Assembly: GCA_009192285.1 (NCBI GenBank)
Contig: WBVU01000004.1
Span: 620,001 to 684,000 of the forward strand
Length of the DNA stretch: 64,000 bases
Direction of reading: 5' to 3'
From: Morchella semilibera
Taxonomy: Eukaryota; Ascomycota; Pezizomycetes; Pezizales; Morchellaceae
Each line of letters starts with the position of its first letter. The stretch's first letter is position 1. Positions 12,569 through 23,831 of this stretch are shown here, one piece after another. Made by a program: the position numbers and the translations under genes. The notes under the pieces were generated by a model. It was not told the DNA's origin. It did not search any database and saw only the letters and a program-made list of their open reading frames with translations.

Positions 12569-12978
12569 GTGGTACGCATAGTTACAGCCCCTACATAAAG
12601 CACGTCTGTTGACCTTAACTAGCGAGTAATATTCGGTCATCGGTAGTTTTATAGAAGAAATCTGGTTGGAGGGAATTCTGATTATAACTCCCATGTCCGT
12701 AGATAATCGTTACAATTTGTTTTGTGTAAAGGGAAGATGCAGGGATTCCATTGATTAGTTAACGAATCCTCTTTTTCTGGGTCCATCTCCCGCAGTGTGG
12801 CGAAAGTACAAAGTTTGTAGCGAATCCTGACTATCTATACTGCAATTTGCATATATATATATATCAAAGATCTCTTACAGTGCACAGTGTAGCTTTAACT
12901 CTGAAACTCAACTATAAGTTGGGCATATCCCCCTATTCATAAAACTATCTTCTCTCTCACTCATTATCCTCCTCAAAC

Positions 12979-13548
12979 ATGCCAATCCTTCCGGAAACCA
13001 GCAACACACAAACCGAATCGACTGAATCGAACTACAAAATACTATGCCCAACACTTTGGCTAGAAGCAGAATTACGCAGGAATAGTGAACGGAGCGGAGT
13101 AGGAGGACCAAATTCACGCTTCACAAAGTCCCGCGAGGATATCTTTTGGGAAGAATTCGAAAGGCGCCTTGCAGGAGCCAACCACACCGGCCGAGATTTT
13201 GTCGATTTCAAAAACCTCACGCCCGATGAGTTAAGGCCACTTATATCAGAATGTTTTCGTAGAGGCACTTCGGACTTTACAAAGAGATTCGACGATCCAC
13301 GATGGAACCTTGGGAAAAGCAGAAGTGAGATTGTGGAGGAGATTTTGGAGCAATTGCTTGCTTTACGTGAAGAAGTGGTGACAGCCGAGTCCCAATCCCA
13401 GTCTCAAATGCAGTCGCAGTCGCAGGACTGGTTGGATGAAGGTGAGGTGGCACAGGAAATAGGGATCGAAGAGGAACATATGCCTTATCTCGATCGGGGG
13501 AATGCACAAGCGAACTTTTTATCTGATGCTCGTTATCGTAGAGCGTAA
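12979..13548 (+). CDS. Hypothetical protein, 189 aa, single exon
   Basis: I do not recognise this protein. It is one uninterrupted ORF with an ATG just after a pyrimidine-rich leader (12943-12975) and a (TA)n tract about 120 bp upstream, which looks like a real fungal 5' region. The product is charged. It has a conserved-looking middle (FWEEFERRLAG, DFKNLTPDELRPL), a predicted helical stretch (SEIVEEILEQLLALREEV), and a Gln/Ser run (about residues 138-150) followed by an acidic tail. There is no signal peptide or membrane segment. It lies 410 bp downstream of the macrodomain gene on the same strand. It could be a lineage-specific gene, and homology or transcript data would settle whether it is real. 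Confidence 0.6.
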   Translation: MPILPETSNTQTESTESNYKILCPTLWLEAELRRNSERSGVGGPNSRFTKSREDIFWEEFERRLAGANHTGRDFVDFKNLTPDELRPLISECFRRGTSDFTKRFDDPRWNLGKSRSEIVEEILEQLLALREEVVTAESQSQSQMQSQSQDWLDEGEVAQEIGIEEEHMPYLDRGNAQANFLSDARYRRA

Positions 13549-15825
13549 CGAGGAACAAAGTACGACATAAGTCATGAGACAAGGGGTGATTGCTGTGTAA
13601 GCCTTGCCTCTCACCCTAGCCCAATTCTCCTTAAGGGATAATGCTAATGAATACAACAATATTATATCAGTGATATAGGGCAATGCATACGGGCTGTAGT
13701 GGCAGACCGCCCGGGAGTTAAACCAATGGTGAAGATGGCGGTACGCAGTATCAAGGTTGCCTAAAAACATTGGGCTTAAAAGGGTTTCGGGGAATTTCAA
13801 ACAGATTTGGGAAGTAGCGAATGATTAACGGGGCTAAGAAGGAGCTTTGAGATGTTGCAATTGAATGAGTTGTCATAAAGTGGCATGTTTGAATTTCGAT
13901 CTCACAAACGTTCCCTTCGAAATCTCACTTCTGTGACTTGATACTTGCCACCGGGACCCTGTCTATACTTTATACCTGATATTGCTGCAAGAGAAAAGCA
14001 TCTACCATACACATTTTTGGAAGTTCTGGTCTATGATAGTGTCTTACGCGCTCATATGACCGATTCTAACGGTCGACACCCTGGGGGTTGTATCCATTTA
14101 GTCGCGATTATACGAAACAGGTAAGATGTAACAGCGGGAACAATCGCCTTTACGCACTGTACTCCCCACAGAAAAGAAGCAAAAAAGGGCTGCGCCAAAA
14201 ACGGAAAAGGAAATCCACTGCACATATCAAAACTACCTATATGGGAGCCTCTGATGGAGATCGATGCCACTCATCCAATCACTCGAGAGATAATCCCTGG
14301 ACCAGAGATAGCCAATTTTTTCTTTTCTTTTCGAGTTCGGCATTTATGTACCTACATGCCTAACAGTTACATATTTCCCCAGAAAACAGGGGGGGGGGTC
14401 GCAATTCGCACTGTATGTATAATATCTATGTACAACATTGACACTCACGGTTCTTTTTGTGTCGATAGCTAGCTATAATAGATATAGTTTATGAAGTCTC
14501 TAGATGTTGATTGGCTGTAACTACATACATGTATTAAATCAAAAGAAATTTGTCTCCTACGCATAAGCGCAGGCAAGAGAGTGAGCTAGGCATAACCAGT
14601 AGTTCTTAAGGTCCACTTGACCTCAAGCTTTTGCTGGAACCCAATTATTTCGGTGCCAGGAGTAATGGCACCAAGACCGGCCAGCCACTCCGAAACACAG
14701 AAGACTAAGATTCGCGTTACCAACATCGGAGATCGGCTCACAATATAGCTCTATTATATACTACGGTATCTTTTGCAGCCTTTCTCTAGATCTCTATATA
14801 TATGTATCCGATTCTAGACCGTGTAGTAGAAGAAGCTTGTTGGCATAGTGACATGCAATTATATTAGGCTGGTATTTTTACTTAGAATTACTACATAGAG
14901 TGACAAGTAGCAATTCATTGCGATAATTATACTACGACTCCCGTAAGTACGATGTGCTCATAGACGACATCATCGTGCAGACTGGGCCGGCCAGCAACTC
15001 TACGTAGACACCAGTAGCACAGATAGCTAAGAAAATATCTGTACCACCAGTGAGCTGTTACCTTCTATTCCCCTGTGGATCATGGAAGCTTTTTTACCAA
15101 ATCTTTAATGATCCAGGGCCGGGGTCGCATGTATTAATTTGATTAAACGCAAGCTGCAAACGGTACACAAGGCTGAAATGCCGTGTGTTATCAAAAGTGA
15201 AATGCAAAGTATAGTGGCACTCCACGATCTCTAGCTTTCATGCTGGGGGCTTGTCAATCTTTCATGTTCATTCATTCCTGTTATCATTGTCTCACCCCGT
15301 GCCCTGTTAATTGGTAACGTAACGAGCACTGACAATGACATGCAAGCCATCCCAACCCCACTAGTGAGATATTCAACTTACATGGCCAATGAATAACTGT
15401 CCATTATCTTTCATAACAGAAAAAACACAAAAGAAATATCTATGACGGTTAAATATCTTTCCACCTACGTTAGTATTATTCGTGCGCGGTTAACTTTTAG
15501 CCCTAAATATACGTCAGAGGCTGACAGGCAAAGTCGAGTTTCTCCCCAATAATAATTCAGGAGCCTCATTGCACTTCAGTGTTATCCCCAAAGATGTATG
15601 TACTGACATAACTTTCGACAGGTGTTACTCCTGAGACATCCGTCACGTGCGTCGCCTAGACCCGTCAATATTAATTATTATTAACTACATGTAATTAATA
15701 ATTATTATTGCTTGCTTATTAAGCAAAGTGGTAAATGCCGGCAATCATGAAATATCACTCAGTGTTCAGGAGTGTCTTTTTTGTCACCGACCGTGGGAGA
15801 AAGCTCCAAGGCTACTATGAAAGTA

Positions 15826-15946
15826 CTCGCAACTTCATAGCGTTTCTGAACACAACCGTTATTACATACCATACAAAAACGTAGTCTTGGCGGTTTTTGT
15901 GTGCATGCAATATTAGTCGTGTTCAAAAACGCTATGAAGTTGCGAG
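15826..15946. mobile_element. MITE with 28-bp TIRs and TA target duplication
   Basis: The ends read CTCGCAACTTCATAGCGTTT with one mismatch over 28 bp between the left arm and the inverted right arm (15919-15946). TA flanks both ends directly (15824-15825 and 15947-15948). The 121-bp element has no ORF. This is the signature of a Tc1/mariner-derived MITE. Confidence 0.85.
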
Positions 15947-17075
15947 TAGATTACATATAGAAGCATTTGTCATAGCTAATTATATAATAATCAGAAATGC
16001 AGGTGCTCAAAGCGAGAGCTGTTTGTATGGGGTGGTTCTGTACCATGGATATCGGACCCCCCCCCCCCACCCGGGCCATTCCGGGTTTTCCCTGATAGAC
16101 GAATGTAAAGGTCTTAACAATGCTGGAGGATACCGGGAGGCCCTGGGCAAATCCCTAGGCGTACCCCCCGCTCCGGTCTGCCAAGCGGCAGATAAGTGTC
16201 TTAATACATCATTACTAATGCACTTCATCCCTTGCAGTGTGTCACGAATTCCACTTGGAAAGAATGAGGGTAATGTGTGCCCGAGGATTTACAGCCCCAG
16301 CTCACGGCGTCGGTTTCTCAGGGACGATGCAGGCTAAGTCCTTCGACGCATGCACAATTTGCTTAGGACCGCCTGGGTAGATCATTATGACTCTCCACAT
16401 TGATGATACTCAATTGGTTTAGAGCACTCGACCGGGGGTATTGATTTAGGTTCTGGGCTGGTCCCGAACTTATCTATCCTCCAGATTTGGTAGTTTAATA
16501 ACATAACCCCACCTTCAATTTGGTTTTTCGGGTGCAAAGTGGTGCGGGTTGATCCATGTATCTGTGGGCGGAGGGATCCGAATGAACACCGTGCCTGCAG
16601 GCCGCGGAGTACCACGAGGGCAGAGCCATTACCCTTATAAGCAGGGGTTTTCGAGCAGGGTTTCTGCAGCTGGTTGGAATCTGAAAGAGTAATCAAATAG
16701 GCTTCCTCCCATGTTTTTACGCACAATAATTTTTAGCCTTCAACGCATGTGAGCTGAAGACATGTGGCCGTGCATGTGCAGAAACTCCACAATTGAAGGT
16801 GCTCGTGATGGCCCTTGCACTGGAAAAGTCCGTCATTATATTGCGAATCATAAGAGGATTTATAATCACAAAAAGGCTGTAAGTGTAATATGATGCCTAC
16901 CAAAAATGTGAGATTCGCCGCAAGGAGAAACACTAAGACATGATGATGATGACGATCGTAGAAAACTGTTGAGGCGGTACATGCGGACCTATGTAGCAGT
17001 TGTTGTTTCTGTAAAGATGAATGCCGGAACAAAGTCGTGATTGCGATGTTAAATGGACGCGTACGTTAGTGACAC

Positions 17076-17169
17076 CTGTACTACGGGGGTAGGGGTAAGT
17101 CTCCAGAACTATGGTCTGTTGCAACCATGGCCGCAGTTCTGGAGACTTTCCCCTACCCCCGTAGTACAG
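17076..17169. mobile_element. Foldback MITE, family F copy 2
   Basis: Arms of about 35 bp (17076-17110 and 17135-17169) begin CTGTACTACGGGGGTAGGGG. The loop contains TTGCAACCATGGCC, matching the loop of the copy at 7370-7460 (TTACAACCACGGCC). The shared arm starts and loop show that the two are members of one family. Confidence 0.8.
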
Positions 17170-18674
17170 TCAGTTGATCACGAAGTAAAAGAACGGAGTA
17201 TCGGTGAATAGGTTGACAAGCGAGTATGAACAAATAAGAAAGTTTCCCTTGGCAGCTTGGCTTTTTCTCGCCCTATTTAGAACCCATATTTGCCTTCGAC
17301 CAGTATTATCGACTTCATCCAGTGTCCGTCTTCACCGCCGATTGATCGTACATTGCGCTATTAATTGAGGGTCAGTAACACTATGATCTACCCCTTTGAC
17401 GCAATATGAGCTCACTGCCGTTTTATGTAAATGCAATAGATAGATAATGCCAAGGAACAAAACCTAGGTCAAAAACTCGGATTGGTGGCGAATGAAAAAC
17501 TAGGGTGTTATCAAAAAGAAACGCTACCTACATGTATATAGGGGTGTGGTGCAGAAACGACGAGACCTGCATAAAAGGAGATAAGTGATATAGTGATGTG
17601 GCGAATGTGGGTCAACACAAGAGGTTGGTCCTAATACTCCAGCTTCGGTAAAGGATAAACGCGTCTCCGCCAGCCCTCCGAGTGATACCTTATGATCTGA
17701 CTACATATCGTACTTCTCGCCCGTGGGCCTCGAAGAGTCATCATGTAAGTATATAAGCGCAAGCTTTACCACATAACGCTTTCTTTAGAGCACAAATTGT
17801 TTCGCAATATCTTTTTGGCTACCCCCCAGAAATGTCAGCGATTCTAAACCATATGCTATAGTAGGGTCAAAGATCCCCGTACTGGACACTTACAAGATTC
17901 CTTGATATTTGTAATAAGAGAAATTCTGTATTTTATTGTTTTGACTCCCTCCACTCAGATAGATGGCTGGAATCATCTTTAGCTTTGAGGATTTTCCGGC
18001 CAGCTCAGTGTAACTTACGAACTTATTGAGGACCAGAGCTTGATCGATCTGATTAAAGGCCTAGGATGGAATACCAAAGCACTATCAACAGCTAGAGGAT
18101 GGTTTTGAGTAGGTACAGGTCTTGTGGCGTAGGAAATTCTTATTGGTTAGGATTCGGAAAAGCGGATTGAAGTACGGGGGTTAGGTAGCCAATAACATTA
18201 GTATAGCCAGTGCTGCTGTAACCATCATTTCCTAGAAATTATTATAAGATGCTCGATACAGGCGCATGCCCGCCACAGGTACATAAGCCCTATTTACATA
18301 TCTACACCAAGGTTCATACATACTTCATGAATTATCACTCGCTTGGAAAGTTGGATGTGTGGCCTGACGTTTGTTTGATTCATACGGTGCCTTTATCTTC
18401 CGCAACAGCACGTAGATAATCTACCACCCTAATCCGGACCCCCGTCGGCATCAACAACCTCTTGGCCTCTCTCAAAAAGCCAACCGCTAACATTTAACTT
18501 CCCCCTCTACGCATCTATCAACTACATGTACCCTACAGCCTCTTTCCACTCAAGTCCCATAGCGATATATCCTTTAAAATTTTAAAACTACAGTCATTAT
18601 ATACACAATGTGAAGAGAGACGAGCCAACAATCTATAGAAGCAGCGAAAGTGTGGAAAAAACGTCTACAAATAA

Positions 18675-20310
18675 TTAGTCCAGCACGCTCAGCATCTCTT
18701 CCTCGCTCGCGAACTTCTCTCTCTCTTTTCCCCTCCTCCTACCTCTCTCCTTCTCCGCCTCGTCGATCTTACCCCATTGCTCCCAATTAATAGGCCTGAG
18801 CCCCAGTCTCCCAACCTCACTTTTGACTGCATCCCAGCCAGCCCTCTCTTCAAGCCCGCCGAATTGCAAGAATTCCTTCTCGCCTCCAACCCAATCACTA
18901 ACGATCACATCACCTGTGTCGAAGGCGTCATACATGGTGGTAGCAATGACTCCCGTTGGTCCGCGCTTTACCCACCCACTTGTGTAGACACCCGGGACAG
19001 GGACACCTGGTTCCCCTGTCGCTGGGTCTAGCGGATGCACCACGCGGCCGTCTTCATTGGGCACAAGCCCACGTGTACCGTTGAATGGGATCCCCAGGTC
19101 TTCAAAGCCAGGTATCGGCTCACTCAGGTACCCGATACTACGGAATACGAGCCCTGTTTGCATCGTCTCTGTCTCACCTGTCTGCGTTGCCCGGCTGGTA
19201 GGACTAAACGGCTCTTCGAGCCGCATTTTATCGAACTCAACTGTGCCGAGCCTTGTCGGGTCCGCCGCTGACGGCAGAAACGCCTTCGGGGAGCGCAAAA
19301 ATCCCAACTCCCAGGATTTAGAAGCAACGTCGAGTGGGGTGCGTGGGCCTTTCTGTAGCACCTGTAGCATGCGCTTAGGCGCTCTCTGAAGCCCCGAGGT
19401 GTCAGCTGGCAGCAGCTCCGGATCCACTGGTGGGAACCCAACGCCAGGTAGCGAGAGTAGCTCTCGTAGTTCCCTTACTGTGAACGAAGCCTGAAGCGGG
19501 CCACGCCGTCCCACGACCCTCACTCGCCGCACTCGGCTCCTGCTAAGCGCCTCGAGGGCATACTCGGTGATATCCGTCTTTCGTAACTCCTCGAGGCCCA
19601 TGACAAGGATACGGGTTACATCGAGCGCCACATTCCCCTGCCCTATGACGATGGCCTCGTCGCCAAAGGAGTCCAGCTGTGGGTTCAGCAACCGGTACTC
19701 TGGCAACCCGTTGTACCAGCCAACGAATGCACGCGCAGAGAAGATACCAGAAAGCGTATTCTCACCGGGAATACCGAGCTCGCGGTCCTTGCTGGCACCA
19801 TAGGAGAGGAGGATGGCGTCATAGTGAGGGGCAAGTGTTGTGAGTGGGAGTGAGCGGTGCGGTGGATGAGGCCAGGAGGTCCCAATGGGAACGTTACCGA
19901 TGTAGGTGAAGCGTGGATCTTGGGCGACTTCGTTGAATTTGTCTTGACAGTTCTATGGGGAGAGACGGAGGGGGGGGAGGGGGTGTCAATGATATTTGGT
20001 AGAGGTAGTTGGTCCCACTACGTACCTTAACTTCTGGGTGGTCGGGGGCCACACCGAATCGCACGAGACCGTAAGGCACCGGGAGGGACTCGTACATATC
20101 AATTTTGGCATTATAGAGTTTGCTGAGGACCCTATAGGCTGTGTAGAATCCTGCAGGACCTGCACCGATCACAGCGAGACGGAATGGGTGGTGATCCCCT
20201 CTGTTACTGGCTAGAGAGGCAGATGTTTGTAAATTTCGGCATTGCCGGCCGCGGGGTAATGATAAGACCCCGCCAACTCCTCTTCGTAAAAGTTTCAGTG
20301 ATAGTCTCAT
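18675..20310 (-). CDS. ARH1: NADPH:adrenodoxin (ferredoxin) oxidoreductase, mitochondrial
   Basis: This flavoprotein passes electrons from NADPH to mitochondrial ferredoxin (Yah1) for Fe-S cluster and heme A synthesis. Two exons (20310-20026 and 19952-18675) give about 520 aa, in phase at HPEVK|NCQDKF. The N-terminus is Arg/Leu-rich without acidic residues (MRLSLKLLRRGVGG), as in a matrix presequence. The FAD-binding motif is VIGAGPAGFYTAY (about residues 46-58), and the NADP-binding motif is IGQGNVALD (about 199-207). The family segment MYESLPVPYGLVRFGVAPDH is intact, as is the C-terminal GWVKRGPTGVIATT. Length is close to yeast Arh1. The C-terminal 30 residues are highly charged. No defect is seen. 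Confidence 0.95.
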
Positions 20311-20786
20311 GTGTATCTGTATATACCGAAATCAATTGGTGGGTAAATGAACAGATAGAAGAAGCGAGTGGTAATTATTTAAGAATTTGGGGGTAGCTGA
20401 GAGTAGTTATTAGGTAAAATACATATACATGTAGTTACATATAAGTAAGGCGTGATGTATGTAGGTCTACGTAAAGAAAAGGGGGTTGGGATGGGATAGA
20501 GCGACGGGTCATTAAATGATTTCGTTTGGGTGGGGTTGGGGGGGGGGGGGAGGGGCCCACTTAACAACCAACGTCATATCGTCGGGGCTCAGGGTTCATA
20601 TTCATACTACTATGACTACATGGGTACATTACATACTGCGCCTTACTATTTCTGCATACATGTACCTACCCTTACAGTATCAACATGTACCGGGTGCTTA
20701 CTCCTCACTTCATCATACACCCTCATATCCCTTTTACCCCCTCCCCCCTCCCCCTCCCCCCCCCCCCCCTTCCTTACCACGGCGCC
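20311..20786. other. Divergent intergenic region with poly-G/C runs
   Basis: This is the spacer between the ARH1 start (minus) and the METTL16-like start (plus), so both promoters should lie here. It contains a G-run at 20538-20552 and a long C/T-rich tract at 20739-20773 ending 14 bp before the METTL16-like ATG. ACATGTA-type palindromes occur at about 20428, 20656 and 20684. Confidence 0.5.
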
Positions 20787-22481
20787 ATGCATCCCCGCAG
20801 TCCATACGCAGAGTACACTGACTTCTCCCAATTGGCAAAGGACTGTCCGTCCCTCGAGAAATAGTAAGCCCCTCTACTCCACTCTCTACTAGAGTAGCTA
20901 CTCTAGAGTTTGTTACTATTGGTACTATTAATAGATAGCTAACTATGTATTACTGCTCCTCCTATCTAACCACATATAGCCTGACAAACAAGTCTATCGA
21001 GTTTAAAGATCCTGATGCCGTCAGGTATATATATATATATATAAAATACATAAATTATATATTCTATATAATTTACTTGATAGAGCATACCCACTGCGCT
21101 ATCAATGTAGATAAAAAAACAAATAAAGGCTGATGGCTGTATAATGCCTATGCAGAGAACTCGCTACGTGCCTTCTCAAGCGCGACTTTGGCCTCATCGT
21201 AGAACTCCCAGGGGACCGGCTGTGTCCACCTGTTCCGAATAGGTATGTAGCTGGATCCCTCCCATGCCAGTGCAGTGATATGTTACTGATATGGTGGGCG
21301 AGTAGACTCAACTACGTCCTCTGGATCCAGGACATCATCGACTCGACCAGTGGCGGCTCAAACGATGCCTATGACCCCGAGAGGAAGGTTGTGGGTCTCG
21401 ATATGTATACTCCCCCTCCCATTTCCCTGTTGCAATTGTGTATATGTACATGTACTGACGGTATATGCATAGTGGCACCGGCGCAAGCTGTATATACCCA
21501 CTCCTAGCCTGTGCCTCTCGCCCTGCATGGCACATGATCGGCACAGACATCGATAGCCCCTCACTCGCCGCTGCACGCACCAACGTCGCACTGAACGCCG
21601 CCAAGGTCGGCGGCCGCATCACAATCATTGATAGCACGGCCGACGGGTCATTCTTTCCGCCTAGGCTCCCGGCGTACTCTCTCCCATCAATCTTCCTATG
21701 GCACCAGACAGGACCTGGTCAGCTAACACCTAAGCAGCCTTGACTTCACCATGTGCAACCCCCCCTTCTACACCTCGGCGACGGAGCACGCCGCCTCCGC
21801 CGCCAAAAAGTCCCTCCCTCCTTCCTCTGCCTGCACCGGCTCAGCGGCCGAGATGGTGTACCCTGGTGGCGAGGTCGCCTTCGTATCCCGCATCATTGAC
21901 GAGTCTCTGGCGCTGGGCTCGCAGATAACGTGGTTCAGCAGCATGCTGGGGAAGCTGTCGTCGCTGGCGCCGCTGGTAGTGCGTGTGACGGCGCACACGC
22001 ACAACTACGCCGTGACCGAGTTCCGCCAGGGGACGACGCGGCGGTGGGGGCTGGCGTGGTGCTTTGGCGCGGTGAGGCCGAGGCTGGTTGGTGGCGGGCA
22101 TGGGGGGTTCCCGACGGTTTATGTGTTGGGGGCGGAGAAGGGGGTGAGGGGGGTGGTAGAGGAGGTGTTAGGAGGGTTGGGGGTGGCATGGAAGGTGGGG
22201 GGCGGCGAGGGGGTTGTGGGGTGCGGGGAGGCGAGGGGTAATGTGTGGGGGAGGAAGGCAAGGAGGAGGAAGGCAAGGGGGGAGGATATGGAGGTTGAGG
22301 GGGTAAGGAGGGGGCTAGGGCAGAGGCGGAGGAGGTGAAATTGGGGTTTAGGGTGGAGATTGTGGGGGAGGATGTGGTGGTGAGGTGGACGAGAGGGACG
22401 GATCAAGTGCTGTTTGAGAGCCTATGTGGGATGCTGAAGAGGGCCGTGAAGGAAGGAGAGGGGAAGCAGGGCCTAGTATAG
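20787..22481 (+). CDS. METTL16-type RNA N6-adenosine methyltransferase (apparent frameshift)
   Basis: METTL16 family enzymes methylate U6 snRNA and some mRNA hairpins using SAM. Six exons are phase-consistent: 20787-20863, 20980-21024, 21156-21242, 21306-21404, 21473-21673 and 21738 to the end. Hallmarks are FKDPDAVRELATCLLKRDFG, the SAM loop LDIGTGASCIYPLL (about residue 104), the catalytic tetrad in FTMCNPPFY (about residue 176), EVAFVSRIIDESL and YAVTEFRQGTTRRWGLAW. The reading frame stops at 22338. A second frame from about 22315 encodes a matching C-terminal region (KLGFRVEIVGEDVVVRW, then VLFESLCGMLKRAV) ending at 22481. The switch needs one base within the G-rich stretch at 22290-22318. 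No GT-AG intron of sensible size solves it, so it is either a sequencing error or a truncation. The last exon is strikingly GC-rich. Confidence 0.88.
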
Positions 22482-23831
22482 CTAAGTGTAGTGTAGTGTA
22501 GCTAGTCGAAAAATGCCTATTATTTTTCCCGTGCCTCTTCATTCCGATATCTTACTATTTGAGAAATCTTTTTCAGGGTGTTTAATTGGTTTTTTTTTGG
22601 TTACCACCTCATATATGTTAGCTTAGCTACATAGGCTATACAATTAATGATGGAAACCAAAAAAAAAGCTACATAGGCTGGCGAGGAGGGTGCCTCGGGA
22701 TGCGAGTGATATTTCGAGATCTTGGCACCCGCCTGCCCCCCACCAACTACATCAGTGGCAGAGTGTATGTATATATGCCAATTATCATAATACACACCCA
22801 CATATTTGCCCTATAACCACGACCCCCTGCCCATGTTAGAGGTGTCAAATTGCGCAGCTTCATGTATTATCACTCGGGTATGTTGATGGGTTCTGTTTGA
22901 TGTTTTGCTCTGATCAGGTGTTGGTGTTTTATGAGTGCATGGTAGAATGCCAGTGCTTGGGTTCTTGGGTGCTTGAGTAGCTGCATTTAGTTGGTACTGC
23001 ATACATGTATTGTAAAACAAGATTGTCGAGTGTAAAGAGACTCAGTTAGTACCTACATACATGTATTTCATATACCTTATCTAGCGAAATACCACGACGA
23101 CGCTATTATAGGGCTGGTATAATCAATTGGTGGTTTTGCACGATCCCGTATTGCTACTACCAACACACTATTAATGTGGTAAGAATACGGTATTGATACA
23201 GCACCCTTCCTCGGTCCTCGTCACTACATGTATGTAGTTTCACCCCGCTTTTTTTCATATTGTATGTATGTACATGTACCCCTTCCCTCTGGTACTATAT
23301 ATACTTTCCTAGCAGGTTTAGTGGGTACTTACAGGTATGCAGGTAACGAAACCGATACATCACTTCTCTCACTTCTTTTACTTTACTCCTCCACCTCCCT
23401 TCACTTTACTTTACTTTACCCTCACTTTCTTCATCCCATCTTGCTTCACTTTACTTTACTCCACTTTGCTTTCACTTTGCCGTGATTCACTTTACTCCAC
23501 TTTACTTTGCTCCACTTACTTCACTTCAAGGACTTCATTCTACAAGTTCACCTGATACTCGACCCCGCCTTATCCGCACTACCAACTCCACCCCGCCCCC
23601 ACCACAGCTACATTATTGTTGTATCTATACCTACAGGGACTTTTTTTATTAAAAGGATAAAAAAAAAAAAACTCAAGCCCATACTAATATCTCCTCTGTG
23701 TTTGCTACACATAAGTATCAGAAAAGGCCTACAATCTCACACCATATACATCTACTCATGAACCCAGAAAGAAGAACGCTGACCTAACTCTAACTAAGAT
23801 ATATCTACTCTTATACACAATTGCTCGCTCC
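22482..23831. other. Intergenic region between convergent genes, with CT-rich tandem repeat
   Basis: About 1.35 kb lies between the 3' ends of the METTL16-like gene and the L2HGDH gene. It holds ACATGTA palindromes at about 23000, 23059, 23226 and 23271, a degenerate tandem tract of CACTTTACTTTACT-type units (23389-23525), and a poly-A run at 23661-23671. No coding sequence is supported. Confidence 0.5.
23389..23525. repeat. Degenerate (TTCACTTTACTTTAC)n tandem repeat
   Basis: Multiple imperfect copies of a pyrimidine-rich CACTTTAC unit follow one another, interrupted by small insertions. One strand is almost purine-free, a composition that can form triplex or H-DNA. ORFs read through it, but they are repeats of Phe, Thr and Leu and are not genes. 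Confidence 0.75.

Larger units (their letters stand above)
13549..18674. other. Gene-poor AT-rich intergenic region
   Basis: About 5.1 kb contains no supportable coding sequence. It holds two inverted-repeat elements (15826-15946 and 17076-17169), an AT palindrome at about 15667-15710 centred on ACATGTAATT, poly-G/C runs (14391-14399, 16060-16069) and several ACATGTA motifs. ORFs up to 146 codons occur but carry no recognisable motifs. Confidence 0.55.

Noticed and set aside
22298-22321. Possible 16-nt GTAAGG...CTAG intron in the METTL16-like gene
   Set aside because: Far below any plausible fungal intron length, and its removal does not give the frame of the conserved C-terminus.
21735-22406. 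Several overlapping ORFs in the other frames and on the minus strand in the METTL16-like last exon
   Set aside because: The very GC-rich exon leaves few stops in any frame; only the frame with NPPF and EFRQGT motifs matches a family.
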